The translations under genes and the position numbers were made by a program. Positions 1-6,005 of a stretch of DNA of 15,068 nt are shown here, in pieces; position 1 is the stretch's first letter, and each line of letters starts with the position of its first letter. This DNA is from a bacterium (GTDB lineage Bacteria; JAMCPX01). Below the pieces are notes generated by a model. It had not been told where the DNA came from, ran no database searches, and worked only from the letters and a program-made list of their open reading frames with translations. The DNA lies in NCBI GenBank assembly GCA_021815065.1, contig JAKAHI010000006.1, forward strand, positions 1 through 15,068, given 5' to 3'.

Positions 1-810
1 TTCTGTCCTTGTCGCGTAAAGATGCGCCGCTTCCAATTCACCCGGTATCAATGTTTCGATAAAATATTGGTTCTCCATGCCGAACCATTGGATTGAACCG
101 TCGTATGATTTTGACAGATTCAGGGATTTTGCCTCGATAGTATCCCTGCTGTTGTTAATTAAAATGATACCGTCCGCCACATCATACCTTGAACCAAGTT
201 CTCCCGACAGCCCGCTCCAGTTTACCCCCAGCCGTTCGGTGATGGGTTTACCGGACAAGTTTGTAATTCCAATGGTTACGGTAGCCGTGTAGGAATTACC
301 GTAGAAAGTCAGTATTTTTTTTAAGACAAAAGCATGTGTATCGTACGAACAGGTGATTGTGGCCGTTGCATGTATGTCCGTTATTGTTTCACTCAGCGCA
401 CTGCACGCGTAGTCGATGTTCGAGGGCACGGTAAAGCTCGAACCGTCGAAACTCTCCCACATAGGATAAACCACACCCTTTATATTGCCTATCAGATCGA
501 CGGACGGGCTCTGCGGGTTGAGGGTAGTCCTGTAGTTTTTTAAATACCAGTGTACTATTGCAACGTTGTTGCTTGTAAGCTCTGCATAGTAAAACGGCGT
601 ATTAATTTGGACGGTTTCAATGCCCGTTTTTTTCCGGTTCGTCGTATAAAACGACTGAACGTTCTGCCCGACAGTCTTGCTCTCCTGTGTGTTTTGCTGA
701 ATTCGCGGCTGCGGAGGGACGGCGTTCTTCTGTTTTGGTGCAAAAAACCATTGATAGGCCACAAGAACAAGAAACGACAATACTATAGCTAAAAGAGTCT
801 TTTTTTCCAT
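1..810 (-). CDS. yidC: YidC membrane protein insertase, N-terminal 270 residues (cut by window edge)
   Basis: YidC inserts and folds inner-membrane proteins, alone or with SecYEG. The frame is open without a stop from the ATG at 810 to the window edge, so the 3' part (the conserved C-terminal insertase core) is missing. What is visible is typical of Gram-negative YidC: a short N-terminal transmembrane segment at about residues 5-22 (TLLAIVLSFLVLVAYQWF), a polar Gln/Pro-rich linker, then the large periplasmic beta-sandwich domain (about 60-270) ending in the family-like WFGMENQYFIETLIPG stretch. The start lies two bases after the yidD stop, so translation is probably coupled; no strong Shine-Dalgarno sequence is seen. 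Position downstream of rpmH-rnpA-yidD supports the call. Confidence 0.95.
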   Translation of the reverse strand, partial: MEKKTLLAIVLSFLVLVAYQWFFAPKQKNAVPPQPRIQQNTQESKTVGQNVQSFYTTNRKKTGIETVQINTPFYYAELTSNNVAIVHWYLKNYRTTLNPQSPSVDLIGNIKGVVYPMWESFDGSSFTVPSNIDYACSALSETITDIHATATITCSYDTHAFVLKKILTFYGNSYTATVTIGITNLSGKPITERLGVNWSGLSGELGSRYDVADGIILINNSRDTIEAKSLNLSKSYDGSIQWFGMENQYFIETLIPGELEAAHLYATRTE

Positions 811-812
811 GT

Positions 813-1043
813 TCAGGGTACCGGATCATTCCCGCCGGCGTGGAAGGGATGGCAGCTCAGGACCCTTTTCGCCGACAATAAACCGCCTTTAAAAATGCCA
901 TATCTTTGTATCGCGGTGATAGAGTATTCGGAACAGGTCGGGGTATACCTGCAGGTTGCTCCGAAGAACGGCGATATAAAGAGTCTGTACGTCTTTATAA
1001 GATATATGGTTATCCAATCAAAAAACAATCTTAATTTATGCAT
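813..1043 (-). CDS. yidD: YidD membrane protein insertion efficiency factor
   Basis: Small (76 aa) membrane-associated protein of the YidD/UPF0161 family, which assists YidC-dependent insertion at the inner membrane. The sequence carries the family hallmarks: an amphipathic N-terminus, YRLFISPFFGATCRYTPTCS, then SEYSITAIQRYG, and a C-terminal CHPFHAGGNDPVP. Its three conserved cysteines (in CRYTPTC and SCHP) are present. Length matches the family. The ATG at 1043 overlaps the rnpA stop by 13 bases, and the stop at 813-815 is two bases before the yidC start, so it sits in the standard rnpA-yidD-yidC order. Confidence 0.96.
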   Translation of the reverse strand: MHKLRLFFDWITIYLIKTYRLFISPFFGATCRYTPTCSEYSITAIQRYGIFKGGLLSAKRVLSCHPFHAGGNDPVP

Positions 1044-1369
1044 AGTTTGTTGCTCAATTCTTTTTCTACTTGTTTATAGGTAAGAGTACCGATACCCTTC
1101 TTGGCTATAAAAATATGATCAGCCTTTTGTAAATTGTTTTTGTTTAGTCTGAAAAAGACCCGTACCAGTCTTTTTATTCTATTCCTTTTTACGGCATTGC
1201 CTGCTTTTTTGCTAACTATAATCCCTAATCTTGGTATGTTCAATCCATTGGAGCTCTTCAGAACGAAGAAATGAGCTGTCTCTGATTTATAGTTTTTCCG
1301 TTTTATTGCTTCAAAATCCCCGGACGATACAATCTTTTCTTTTCTGGTTAAGCCCTGAGCCTTTAAAAT
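1031..1369 (-). CDS. rnpA: RNase P protein component, probable ATT start
   Basis: Protein subunit of ribonuclease P, which binds the catalytic RNA and helps remove the 5' leader from pre-tRNAs. The C-terminal half has the family core RLGIIVSKKAGNAVKRNRIK, with the RNR motif, followed by FIAKKG and LTYKQVEKEL. The first standard start codon in frame is TTG at 1243, which would give only 70 residues and remove the conserved N-terminal part (LTRKEKIVSSGDFEAIKRK, then HFFVLKSS), which is clearly encoded upstream. No ATG, GTG or TTG lies in that upstream frame back to the stop at 1493-1495. ATT at 1369-1367 gives 112 residues, places the conserved Phe at residue 19 (18 in E. coli RnpA, from memory) and follows a partial Shine-Dalgarno (GGCGGA, five bases upstream). 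It overlaps the rpmH 3' end by seven bases. The product is certain; the exact start is inferred. Confidence 0.9.
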   Translation of the reverse strand: MLKAQGLTRKEKIVSSGDFEAIKRKNYKSETAHFFVLKSSNGLNIPRLGIIVSKKAGNAVKRNRIKRLVRVFFRLNKNNLQKADHIFIAKKGIGTLTYKQVEKELSNKLCIN

Positions 1370-1518
1370 GGTTTTCCGCCGATATCTACGGTCAATCTCC
1401 GTCTGCCTTTGGCCCTTCTTCTGCTTAATACTGCTCTGCCGGACCGGCTTTCCATTCTTGCCATAAACCCATGGGTCCTTACTCTTTTCGAATTATGAGG
1501 TTGGTATGTTCTTTTCAT
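1363..1518 (-). CDS. rpmH: 50S ribosomal protein L34
   Basis: Ribosomal protein L34 of the large subunit, 51 residues. It starts MKRTYQPHNSKRVRTHGFMA, followed by ARMESRSGRAVLSRRRAKGR and RRLTV, which is the full L34 pattern. The usual length is 44-46; here six extra residues (DIGGKPF after the LTV) extend the C-terminus, and their codons contain the putative ribosome binding site and start of rnpA. A good Shine-Dalgarno (GGAGAG) lies about five bases before the ATG. It is first in the rpmH-rnpA-yidD-yidC operon and is transcribed divergently from the receiver/PATAN gene. Confidence 0.97.
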   Translation of the reverse strand: MKRTYQPHNSKRVRTHGFMARMESRSGRAVLSRRRAKGRRRLTVDIGGKPF

Positions 1519-1547
1519 TTTTCTCTCCAGTGGTAATCAGTACCTAT

Positions 1548-1577
1548 CTGGTAAACACAGAGAAATAGTATTGTCAA
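1548..1577 (-). promoter_or_regulatory. Possible promoter of the rpmH operon
   Basis: On the minus strand a perfect -35 hexamer TTGACA (1577-1572) is followed, after 18 bases, by a weak -10 candidate TACCAG (1553-1548), upstream of the rpmH ribosome binding site. A second possibility is a perfect TATAAT on the minus strand at 1654-1649 with a poor -35 (CTCTCA, 17 bases upstream). Which is used cannot be decided from sequence alone. Confidence 0.35.
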
Positions 1578-1613
1578 GTAAGAGCGGAGAATAATGAACA
1601 ATATCTTCTACTC

Positions 1614-1642
1614 TTGACCAAACCGAAAAAATCTTATATTAT
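1614..1642 (+). promoter_or_regulatory. Probable sigma-70-type promoter of the plus-strand operon
   Basis: TTGACC (1614-1619), a 17-base spacer, then TATTAT (1637-1642) within a very AT-rich stretch. Each hexamer matches the sigma-70 consensus in five of six positions. It would give a leader of about 20 bases before the ATG at 1671, and no clear Shine-Dalgarno is visible in that leader. The 1519-1670 gap therefore holds divergent promoters and I see no gene in it. Confidence 0.5.
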
Positions 1643-1670
1643 ATTAAAATTATAAAAAAACAGACAGAAT

Positions 1671-3350
1671 ATGAGAGCCCATCAATTATTAATAGTTACA
1701 TGGTTACCCGATGTTAAAAGCAGCGTAGAACAGTTACTGCAGGATAACAATTATATGTTTGACAGTGTGTCTTCTCCCATAGAGGCTATCGACGCCATAG
1801 GGAAGTATGCTTATAAGATCGTCGTCCTTGACAGCCTGTTGCCTGGATTAAACGGATATCAGCTTGTAAAGCGGCTTAAAGGGACTCCGCATGGAGGGTA
1901 TGCAAAGTTTATCGTATTTATGAACAACATACCCGTGAACAAAGCAACAGAGGTACATAAAAGGTGGGGTATCCATGTTTTGTTAAGAAAGCCTGTCAAC
2001 GGGGAAGAATTGTTGTCGTCCCTGAAGGATGCAGAGGCTTACGACCTTCCGAGCGAGAAAACCGAAATGAATACATCCGGATGTGTCGAGGAGATGTTCT
2101 CGGAACTGGCGCATCTCATGTGGACGGGCAAATTGACCTGTTACGGGGACCATGATGTCATAAAAGAGATCTATTGGGACGGCGGTAATCCGGTGTTTGC
2201 AATGAGCAATAACGAGAAAGAGCGGCTCGATAAATGGCTGCTCGATAAGGGCCTCGTGTCGGAAGGTGTTTTGAAGTCGGCGTACGACGTCATGAATAAA
2301 AGGGGCAAACGGCTTGGAGATGCGCTTATCATGCTTGGAGCTATAGGAGAAGACAGTCTGGAACATGCCGTTTCGGACAATATGAAGGAAATAATACTGG
2401 ATATGTTTTCATGGGATTCTGTCCAGTATACAAAAGAGGAAAAGATAAGCGGCATACGGGAATTAGCATCGATACAGGAATCATTCCCTACCATTTTATT
2501 TGAAGGCATAAGCAGGAAAACGAATGCGGATTACATAAAAAATAAAGTGCAGGAAAAGGGCGAGTTGATAAGTTTTAGTCCCGACAATATCTTTAATATC
2601 GAGGATTTCAAGTTTCCCCATTCTTTCAACAGATTGATGAGTCTCATCAACGGCAAGAGAACAATCTATGAACTGATTGCAAAGAGCGGGTTATCCCATG
2701 AAGACGCGTACAGTTTTATTTACACGCTTTTTCTTTTAAAGCTCATAAGGCTGAGTGTTTCAAACGGAGACGAAAAAAATATAGCAATAAGCATTCCAAA
2801 TCTGAATACGGATGCAAACAGAAAAACCCGTTTCATGGGGAATTTGCACGACGTATCGATAGTAGAACTTATACAGATGCTGGAACTGAACAGAAAGTCC
2901 GGGACATTGCAGATAAATGACTCCGACGAGATCGGATGGTTTCTTTTTGATAAGGGCAGCATCATTGATGCTTATTATGGAGATCTGACGCGGGAAAATG
3001 CCGTGCATCGGATGCTTTTTCTTGACGAGGGAGAATTCGACATTCGGTTTAAAACCATAGTCGGTGAGCCGAGGATATCCGTCGATACGCAGACATTACT
3101 CATGGAGGGATTACGGATGCTGGATGAGGTTAAAAGGATCGAGCATTTATTTGGAAGTTTCAAAAAAAGATTGGTCGTGAATCCGTCTCATGAACCGAGC
3201 ACGAACGCAGAAAAAGAAGAACTCATGAGAATATTCAATGGAAAGAACGATCTGTTAACATCATCTTTTTTGTTGAATCCGGATCCGCAGACCGGACTCG
3301 ATATCATAAGTACCCTGTTAAAGAATAATGTTATAAAGGAAGAAGAATGA
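1671..3350 (+). CDS. Degenerate receiver domain with two PATAN/DUF4388 domains
   Basis: Cytoplasmic 559-residue signalling protein. Residues 1-122 are a CheY-like receiver: the phospho-acceptor Asp54 (VVLDSLLPGLNG) and the Lys107-Pro108 pair are present. The acidic pair expected after beta-1 is replaced (LLIVTWLPD: Thr10-Trp11), and the switch Thr/Ser is replaced around Met84. Magnesium binding and phosphorylation are therefore doubtful and this is best read as a pseudo-receiver. Residues about 137-255 fit a PATAN/DUF4388 domain with its helical insertion (WTGKLTCYG, then WDGGNPVFAMSN, then GKRLGDALIMLGAI). Residues 316-365 resemble a small helical or winged-helix linker, and 387-465 a second PATAN (RKSGTLQI, then FLFDKGSIIDAYYGDL). 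Such proteins in Deltaproteobacteria and cyanobacteria act in polarity, motility or differentiation signalling. No output DNA-binding domain is evident. The start has no clear ribosome binding site; the stop overlaps the next gene by four bases (ATGA). Confidence 0.85.
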   Translation: MRAHQLLIVTWLPDVKSSVEQLLQDNNYMFDSVSSPIEAIDAIGKYAYKIVVLDSLLPGLNGYQLVKRLKGTPHGGYAKFIVFMNNIPVNKATEVHKRWGIHVLLRKPVNGEELLSSLKDAEAYDLPSEKTEMNTSGCVEEMFSELAHLMWTGKLTCYGDHDVIKEIYWDGGNPVFAMSNNEKERLDKWLLDKGLVSEGVLKSAYDVMNKRGKRLGDALIMLGAIGEDSLEHAVSDNMKEIILDMFSWDSVQYTKEEKISGIRELASIQESFPTILFEGISRKTNADYIKNKVQEKGELISFSPDNIFNIEDFKFPHSFNRLMSLINGKRTIYELIAKSGLSHEDAYSFIYTLFLLKLIRLSVSNGDEKNIAISIPNLNTDANRKTRFMGNLHDVSIVELIQMLELNRKSGTLQINDSDEIGWFLFDKGSIIDAYYGDLTRENAVHRMLFLDEGEFDIRFKTIVGEPRISVDTQTLLMEGLRMLDEVKRIEHLFGSFKKRLVVNPSHEPSTNAEKEELMRIFNGKNDLLTSSFLLNPDPQTGLDIISTLLKNNVIKEEE

Positions 3351-3937
3351 AGATAATATGTGAAAAGTGTAACAGTGAGTTTTTATTCAATGGGGACGCC
3401 TCCAGAAAAAATATTTATATGGTACGGTGTCCGGTATGTAAGACTCCAATAACGGTAAGGGATGATGCGTATCACGCTGCTAAAAAAAGAAGCGATCACG
3501 ACGGTCAGGTCTTTAAAAATAAGAACATTTCCCATGATGCTTTCCGGATGGATACGGAAAACATAAAAAGCCGGGGACAGGAGAATAAAGGTGCCGGAGC
3601 AGACATAAGCATTCAGCAAGACATGATCAGCCAGATAGAAAACGGTTCAGACATCGTAACAGATGCATCCGACGAGTTTTATGACGGTGTGCGGGTAAAC
3701 GATGTCCGTCCGGAAGAGGAGACGGGTGTCATGCAGAATTTACAGACATTCCTCAAAAATATAGATCCCTATTTCATCATGGATATGTACGCTCCCTATC
3801 TCTATTATACTTTTATGATATTTTTTGTGTTTACATCGTTATTCTTGTTTTCGGATTTTATAAAACTGGATAACATGAGCACTCATATCGATTTCTGGTT
3901 CCATTCCCTGCTGTACGCTTTTAAACATTATGTGTAA
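3347..3937 (+). CDS. Zinc-ribbon (MJ0042-type) single-pass membrane protein
   Basis: 196 residues. The N-terminus is a zinc ribbon with two CxxC pairs, Cys5/Cys8 and Cys28/Cys31 (IICEKCNSEF and VRCPVCKTPI), as in the MJ0042 family found at the N-termini of many deltaproteobacterial proteins. Residues 40-135 are polar, acidic and low in predicted structure. A hydrophobic segment at about 150-170 (YLYYTFMIFFVFTSLFLF) is a likely transmembrane helix, leaving a short C-terminal tail. The zinc ribbon would be cytoplasmic if the N-terminus stays inside. It starts inside the stop of the receiver/PATAN gene, with AAGGAAG just upstream, and its TAA shares a base with the next ATG, so it is tightly coupled to both. 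Specific function unknown; in Myxococcus a zinc ribbon of a gliding protein binds MglA, which may be relevant because an MglA-like gene ends this operon. Confidence 0.75.
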   Translation: MKIICEKCNSEFLFNGDASRKNIYMVRCPVCKTPITVRDDAYHAAKKRSDHDGQVFKNKNISHDAFRMDTENIKSRGQENKGAGADISIQQDMISQIENGSDIVTDASDEFYDGVRVNDVRPEEETGVMQNLQTFLKNIDPYFIMDMYAPYLYYTFMIFFVFTSLFLFSDFIKLDNMSTHIDFWFHSLLYAFKHYV

Positions 3938-4737
3938 TGTCTACCTACCGTTATGATATAGAACATAAACTCGGCTCTCTTCAATTTATAAAAAATATAG
4001 TTTACTATCCTTCTGTGGAATCCACAAACACCGCAACAGAAAAACTTGCACACGGCGGCAGCGAAGAATGGACCGTCGTCGTTGCAGACTCTCAGAATAA
4101 TGGCAGAGGCAGGCAGGGCAGGTTATGGCATTCTCCCCCGGGCGTCAACATTTACACGTCATTTCTCTTGAAACCCGCACTATCGTACGAGCATTTTCCG
4201 GCAATCAGCCTTCTGACCGGTATGGTTATAGCAATCGTCGTAGAGCGTTTTACCGGTTGTGATGCTGAATTGAAATGGCCCAATGATGTTTTGGTCGGCG
4301 GGAAAAAAATAAGCGGTATATTGCTCGAACTCGGCCATGATTCGCGGAATAAACCCTCTATTGTTGTCGGAATAGGCATAAATATAAATTCGGATATAGA
4401 AGATTATCCGGAGGAATTGTCTGTCTCTGCAACTTCGATGAAAGTTTTGACGGATACAACATTTGATAGAGCCGGAATACTGGCCTTTCTTTACAGGATA
4501 TTTCATGAATGGTATACTATTTATTGTACCCGGGGCGGGTTTAACGGTATAAGAGATCACTATATGCAGAGGTTTAAGATGATTGGAAGACATGTTCATA
4601 TAGACAACGGTGCAGAAAGAATAACCGGTTTTGTGAAAGATATTGATGCATACGGAGGATTGGTGCTAAAAAGTACTCATGATGAAACTATCCATATCAA
4701 ATCCGGGGATGTCCATGTAATCCCCGAAAGGGAATAG
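3937..4737 (+). CDS. birA: Biotin-[acetyl-CoA-carboxylase] ligase, monofunctional
   Basis: Activates biotin with ATP to biotinyl-5'-AMP and attaches it to the acceptor lysine of biotin carboxyl carrier proteins, in the cytoplasm. Catalytic motifs are all visible: the start of the ligase domain VESTNTATEKL (28-38), the adenylate loop GRGRQGRLW (56-64), KWPNDVLVGGKKISGILLE (113-131), VVGIGININ (143-151) and the C-terminal SH3-like domain ending near SGDVH (256-260). At 266 residues it lacks the N-terminal winged helix of E. coli BirA (321 aa), so it should be a ligase only, not a biotin-operon repressor. Its ATG shares one base with the upstream TAA and no ribosome binding site is evident, indicating translational coupling. 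birA followed by coaX is a common pairing. Confidence 0.95.
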   Translation: MSTYRYDIEHKLGSLQFIKNIVYYPSVESTNTATEKLAHGGSEEWTVVVADSQNNGRGRQGRLWHSPPGVNIYTSFLLKPALSYEHFPAISLLTGMVIAIVVERFTGCDAELKWPNDVLVGGKKISGILLELGHDSRNKPSIVVGIGININSDIEDYPEELSVSATSMKVLTDTTFDRAGILAFLYRIFHEWYTIYCTRGGFNGIRDHYMQRFKMIGRHVHIDNGAERITGFVKDIDAYGGLVLKSTHDETIHIKSGDVHVIPERE

Positions 4738-4738
4738 T

Positions 4739-5515
4739 ATGCTCTTAGCAGTGGATGTCGGCAATACGAATATAGTTTTGGGAGTATTTGAGAAAGATGA
4801 ATTAATTACTCATTGGAGGGTTGTAACGGCGCGGGACAGGACCGTCGATGAATATAAGTTGCTGCTGAAAGAGCTTTTTTCGCTTGAGAAGATATCGGTT
4901 TCCGATGTCGACGGGATAGCAGTATCCTGTGTTGTTCCTCCGGTTATTACAGCACTTGAAAAGGCATGCGGAGAATTATTCAACGTAAAGCCGTTTATTA
5001 TAGGACCCGGCATCAAGACCGGTATCAGTATCCTATATGATAATCCCAAAGAAGTAGGGGCTGACAGGATAGTGAATGCCGTTGCAGGTTATGATAAATA
5101 CAAGAAAAGCCTTATCATCGTCGATTTTGGAACAGCGACAACATTTGATTGCGTCAGCAAAAAGGGTGAATATCTCGGAGGCGTAATATCTCCCGGCATC
5201 GGCATATCCCTTGAGGCTTTATTTACCCATGCCTCCAAGCTGCCGAGGGTGGAGATAACAGCCCCGCCGTCAGTAATAGGTACCAATACCGTCCAGAGCA
5301 TGCAGTCCGGTATATTTTATGGGTATCTATCGCTCGTAGAGGGTATCATAAAGCTTATTTCAAAAGAAATGAAAGAGGAAAAACCCGTAGTGATTGCAAC
5401 CGGTGGGTTTGCAGAACTGATAGGAAGCGCATCCGGTAGTATCACCGAGGTTGATGAATTCTTGACATTAAAGGGCCTAAAGATAATATATAGTAAGAAT
5501 AGTACTAAAAAGTGA
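4739..5515 (+). CDS. coaX: Type III pantothenate kinase
   Basis: Phosphorylates pantothenate to 4'-phosphopantothenate, the first step of coenzyme A synthesis. It belongs to the ASKHA fold and is not inhibited by CoA, unlike CoaA (family knowledge). Motifs: LAVDVGNTNIVLG (3-15, phosphate-binding loop with Asp6), EVGADRIVNAVAGY (105-118, Asp109), DFGTATTFD (129-137, Asp129), YLGGVISPGI (145-154) and ATGGFAELI (220-228). The length of 258 is normal. It starts one base after the birA stop, preceded by AAGGGA. Many type III enzymes need a monovalent cation, but no specific test of this can be made here. Confidence 0.97.
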   Translation: MLLAVDVGNTNIVLGVFEKDELITHWRVVTARDRTVDEYKLLLKELFSLEKISVSDVDGIAVSCVVPPVITALEKACGELFNVKPFIIGPGIKTGISILYDNPKEVGADRIVNAVAGYDKYKKSLIIVDFGTATTFDCVSKKGEYLGGVISPGIGISLEALFTHASKLPRVEITAPPSVIGTNTVQSMQSGIFYGYLSLVEGIIKLISKEMKEEKPVVIATGGFAELIGSASGSITEVDEFLTLKGLKIIYSKNSTKK

Positions 5516-5528
5516 ATTGGGGGGCTTA

Positions 5529-6005
5529 ATGGCTTCTGAACATGAAGAATTGTTTAACAAATCTCTTGAATTCCTGAAACAGGGAAAGAGTCTCGAAGCC
5601 TTTCAGGTAATGAAGCAACTTATCGACGATACGCAGTCTTCCATCTACGAGATAGAGCCCAGGTATCTCTCCTATTATGGATATTTAACAGGTACCGCAG
5701 GTCACGATTATCGCCGTGCAATAGAACTGTGCAATGAGGCAATTAAAAAAGAATTTTTTCATCCTGATTTCTATTTAAATCTTGGCAGGATATATCTTCT
5801 TATCAGCAACAGACATATGGCAGTGAAAACCTTTTACAAGGGTTTAAGAATCGATAGAACAAACAAGGAGCTTATCGAAGAAATACAAAAACTTGGTGTA
5901 AGAAAGGAACCTGTTTTCTCATTTTTTGAAAGAGAAAACCCTATGAACAGGTTTGCGGGCAGGATCAGGGCATCAATCCGTAGATTGTTAAAGGGGGAGA
6001 AATGA
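5529..6005 (+). CDS. Short TPR-like protein of unknown role
   Basis: 158 residues from the ATG at 5529. An in-frame TTG at 5517 would add four residues, but the ATG has a strong run of G (5519-5524) at proper spacing. The sequence is helical with tetratricopeptide-like pairs: LFNKSLEFLKQGKSLEAFQV, YRRAIELCNEAIKK and DFYLNLGRIYLLISNRHMAV, the last ending with KTFYKGLRID, a convincing single TPR unit. The C-terminus is basic (RFAGRIRASIRRLLKGEK). There is no signal peptide or membrane segment, so it is likely a cytoplasmic protein-protein adaptor. The stop overlaps the next start by four bases (ATGA). Partner unknown; the two coupled neighbours are coaX and the EF-G-like gene. Confidence 0.75.
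   Translation: MASEHEELFNKSLEFLKQGKSLEAFQVMKQLIDDTQSSIYEIEPRYLSYYGYLTGTAGHDYRRAIELCNEAIKKEFFHPDFYLNLGRIYLLISNRHMAVKTFYKGLRIDRTNKELIEEIQKLGVRKEPVFSFFERENPMNRFAGRIRASIRRLLKGEK

Noticed and set aside
77..792. Several short plus-strand open frames
   Set aside because: They are antisense to yidC, whose frame is open throughout and matches the family.
1009..1017. TTATCCAAT-like DnaA box
   Set aside because: Single, imperfect and inside yidD; no cluster nearby.
1031..1243. rnpA starting at TTG 1243 (70 residues)
   Set aside because: It removes the conserved N-terminal helix and strand of RnpA that are clearly encoded in the same frame upstream; the ATT start gives the normal length.
5517..5528. 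TTG start of the TPR-like gene
   Set aside because: A run of G at 5519-5524 is ideally spaced for the ATG at 5529, and the extra four residues add nothing conserved.
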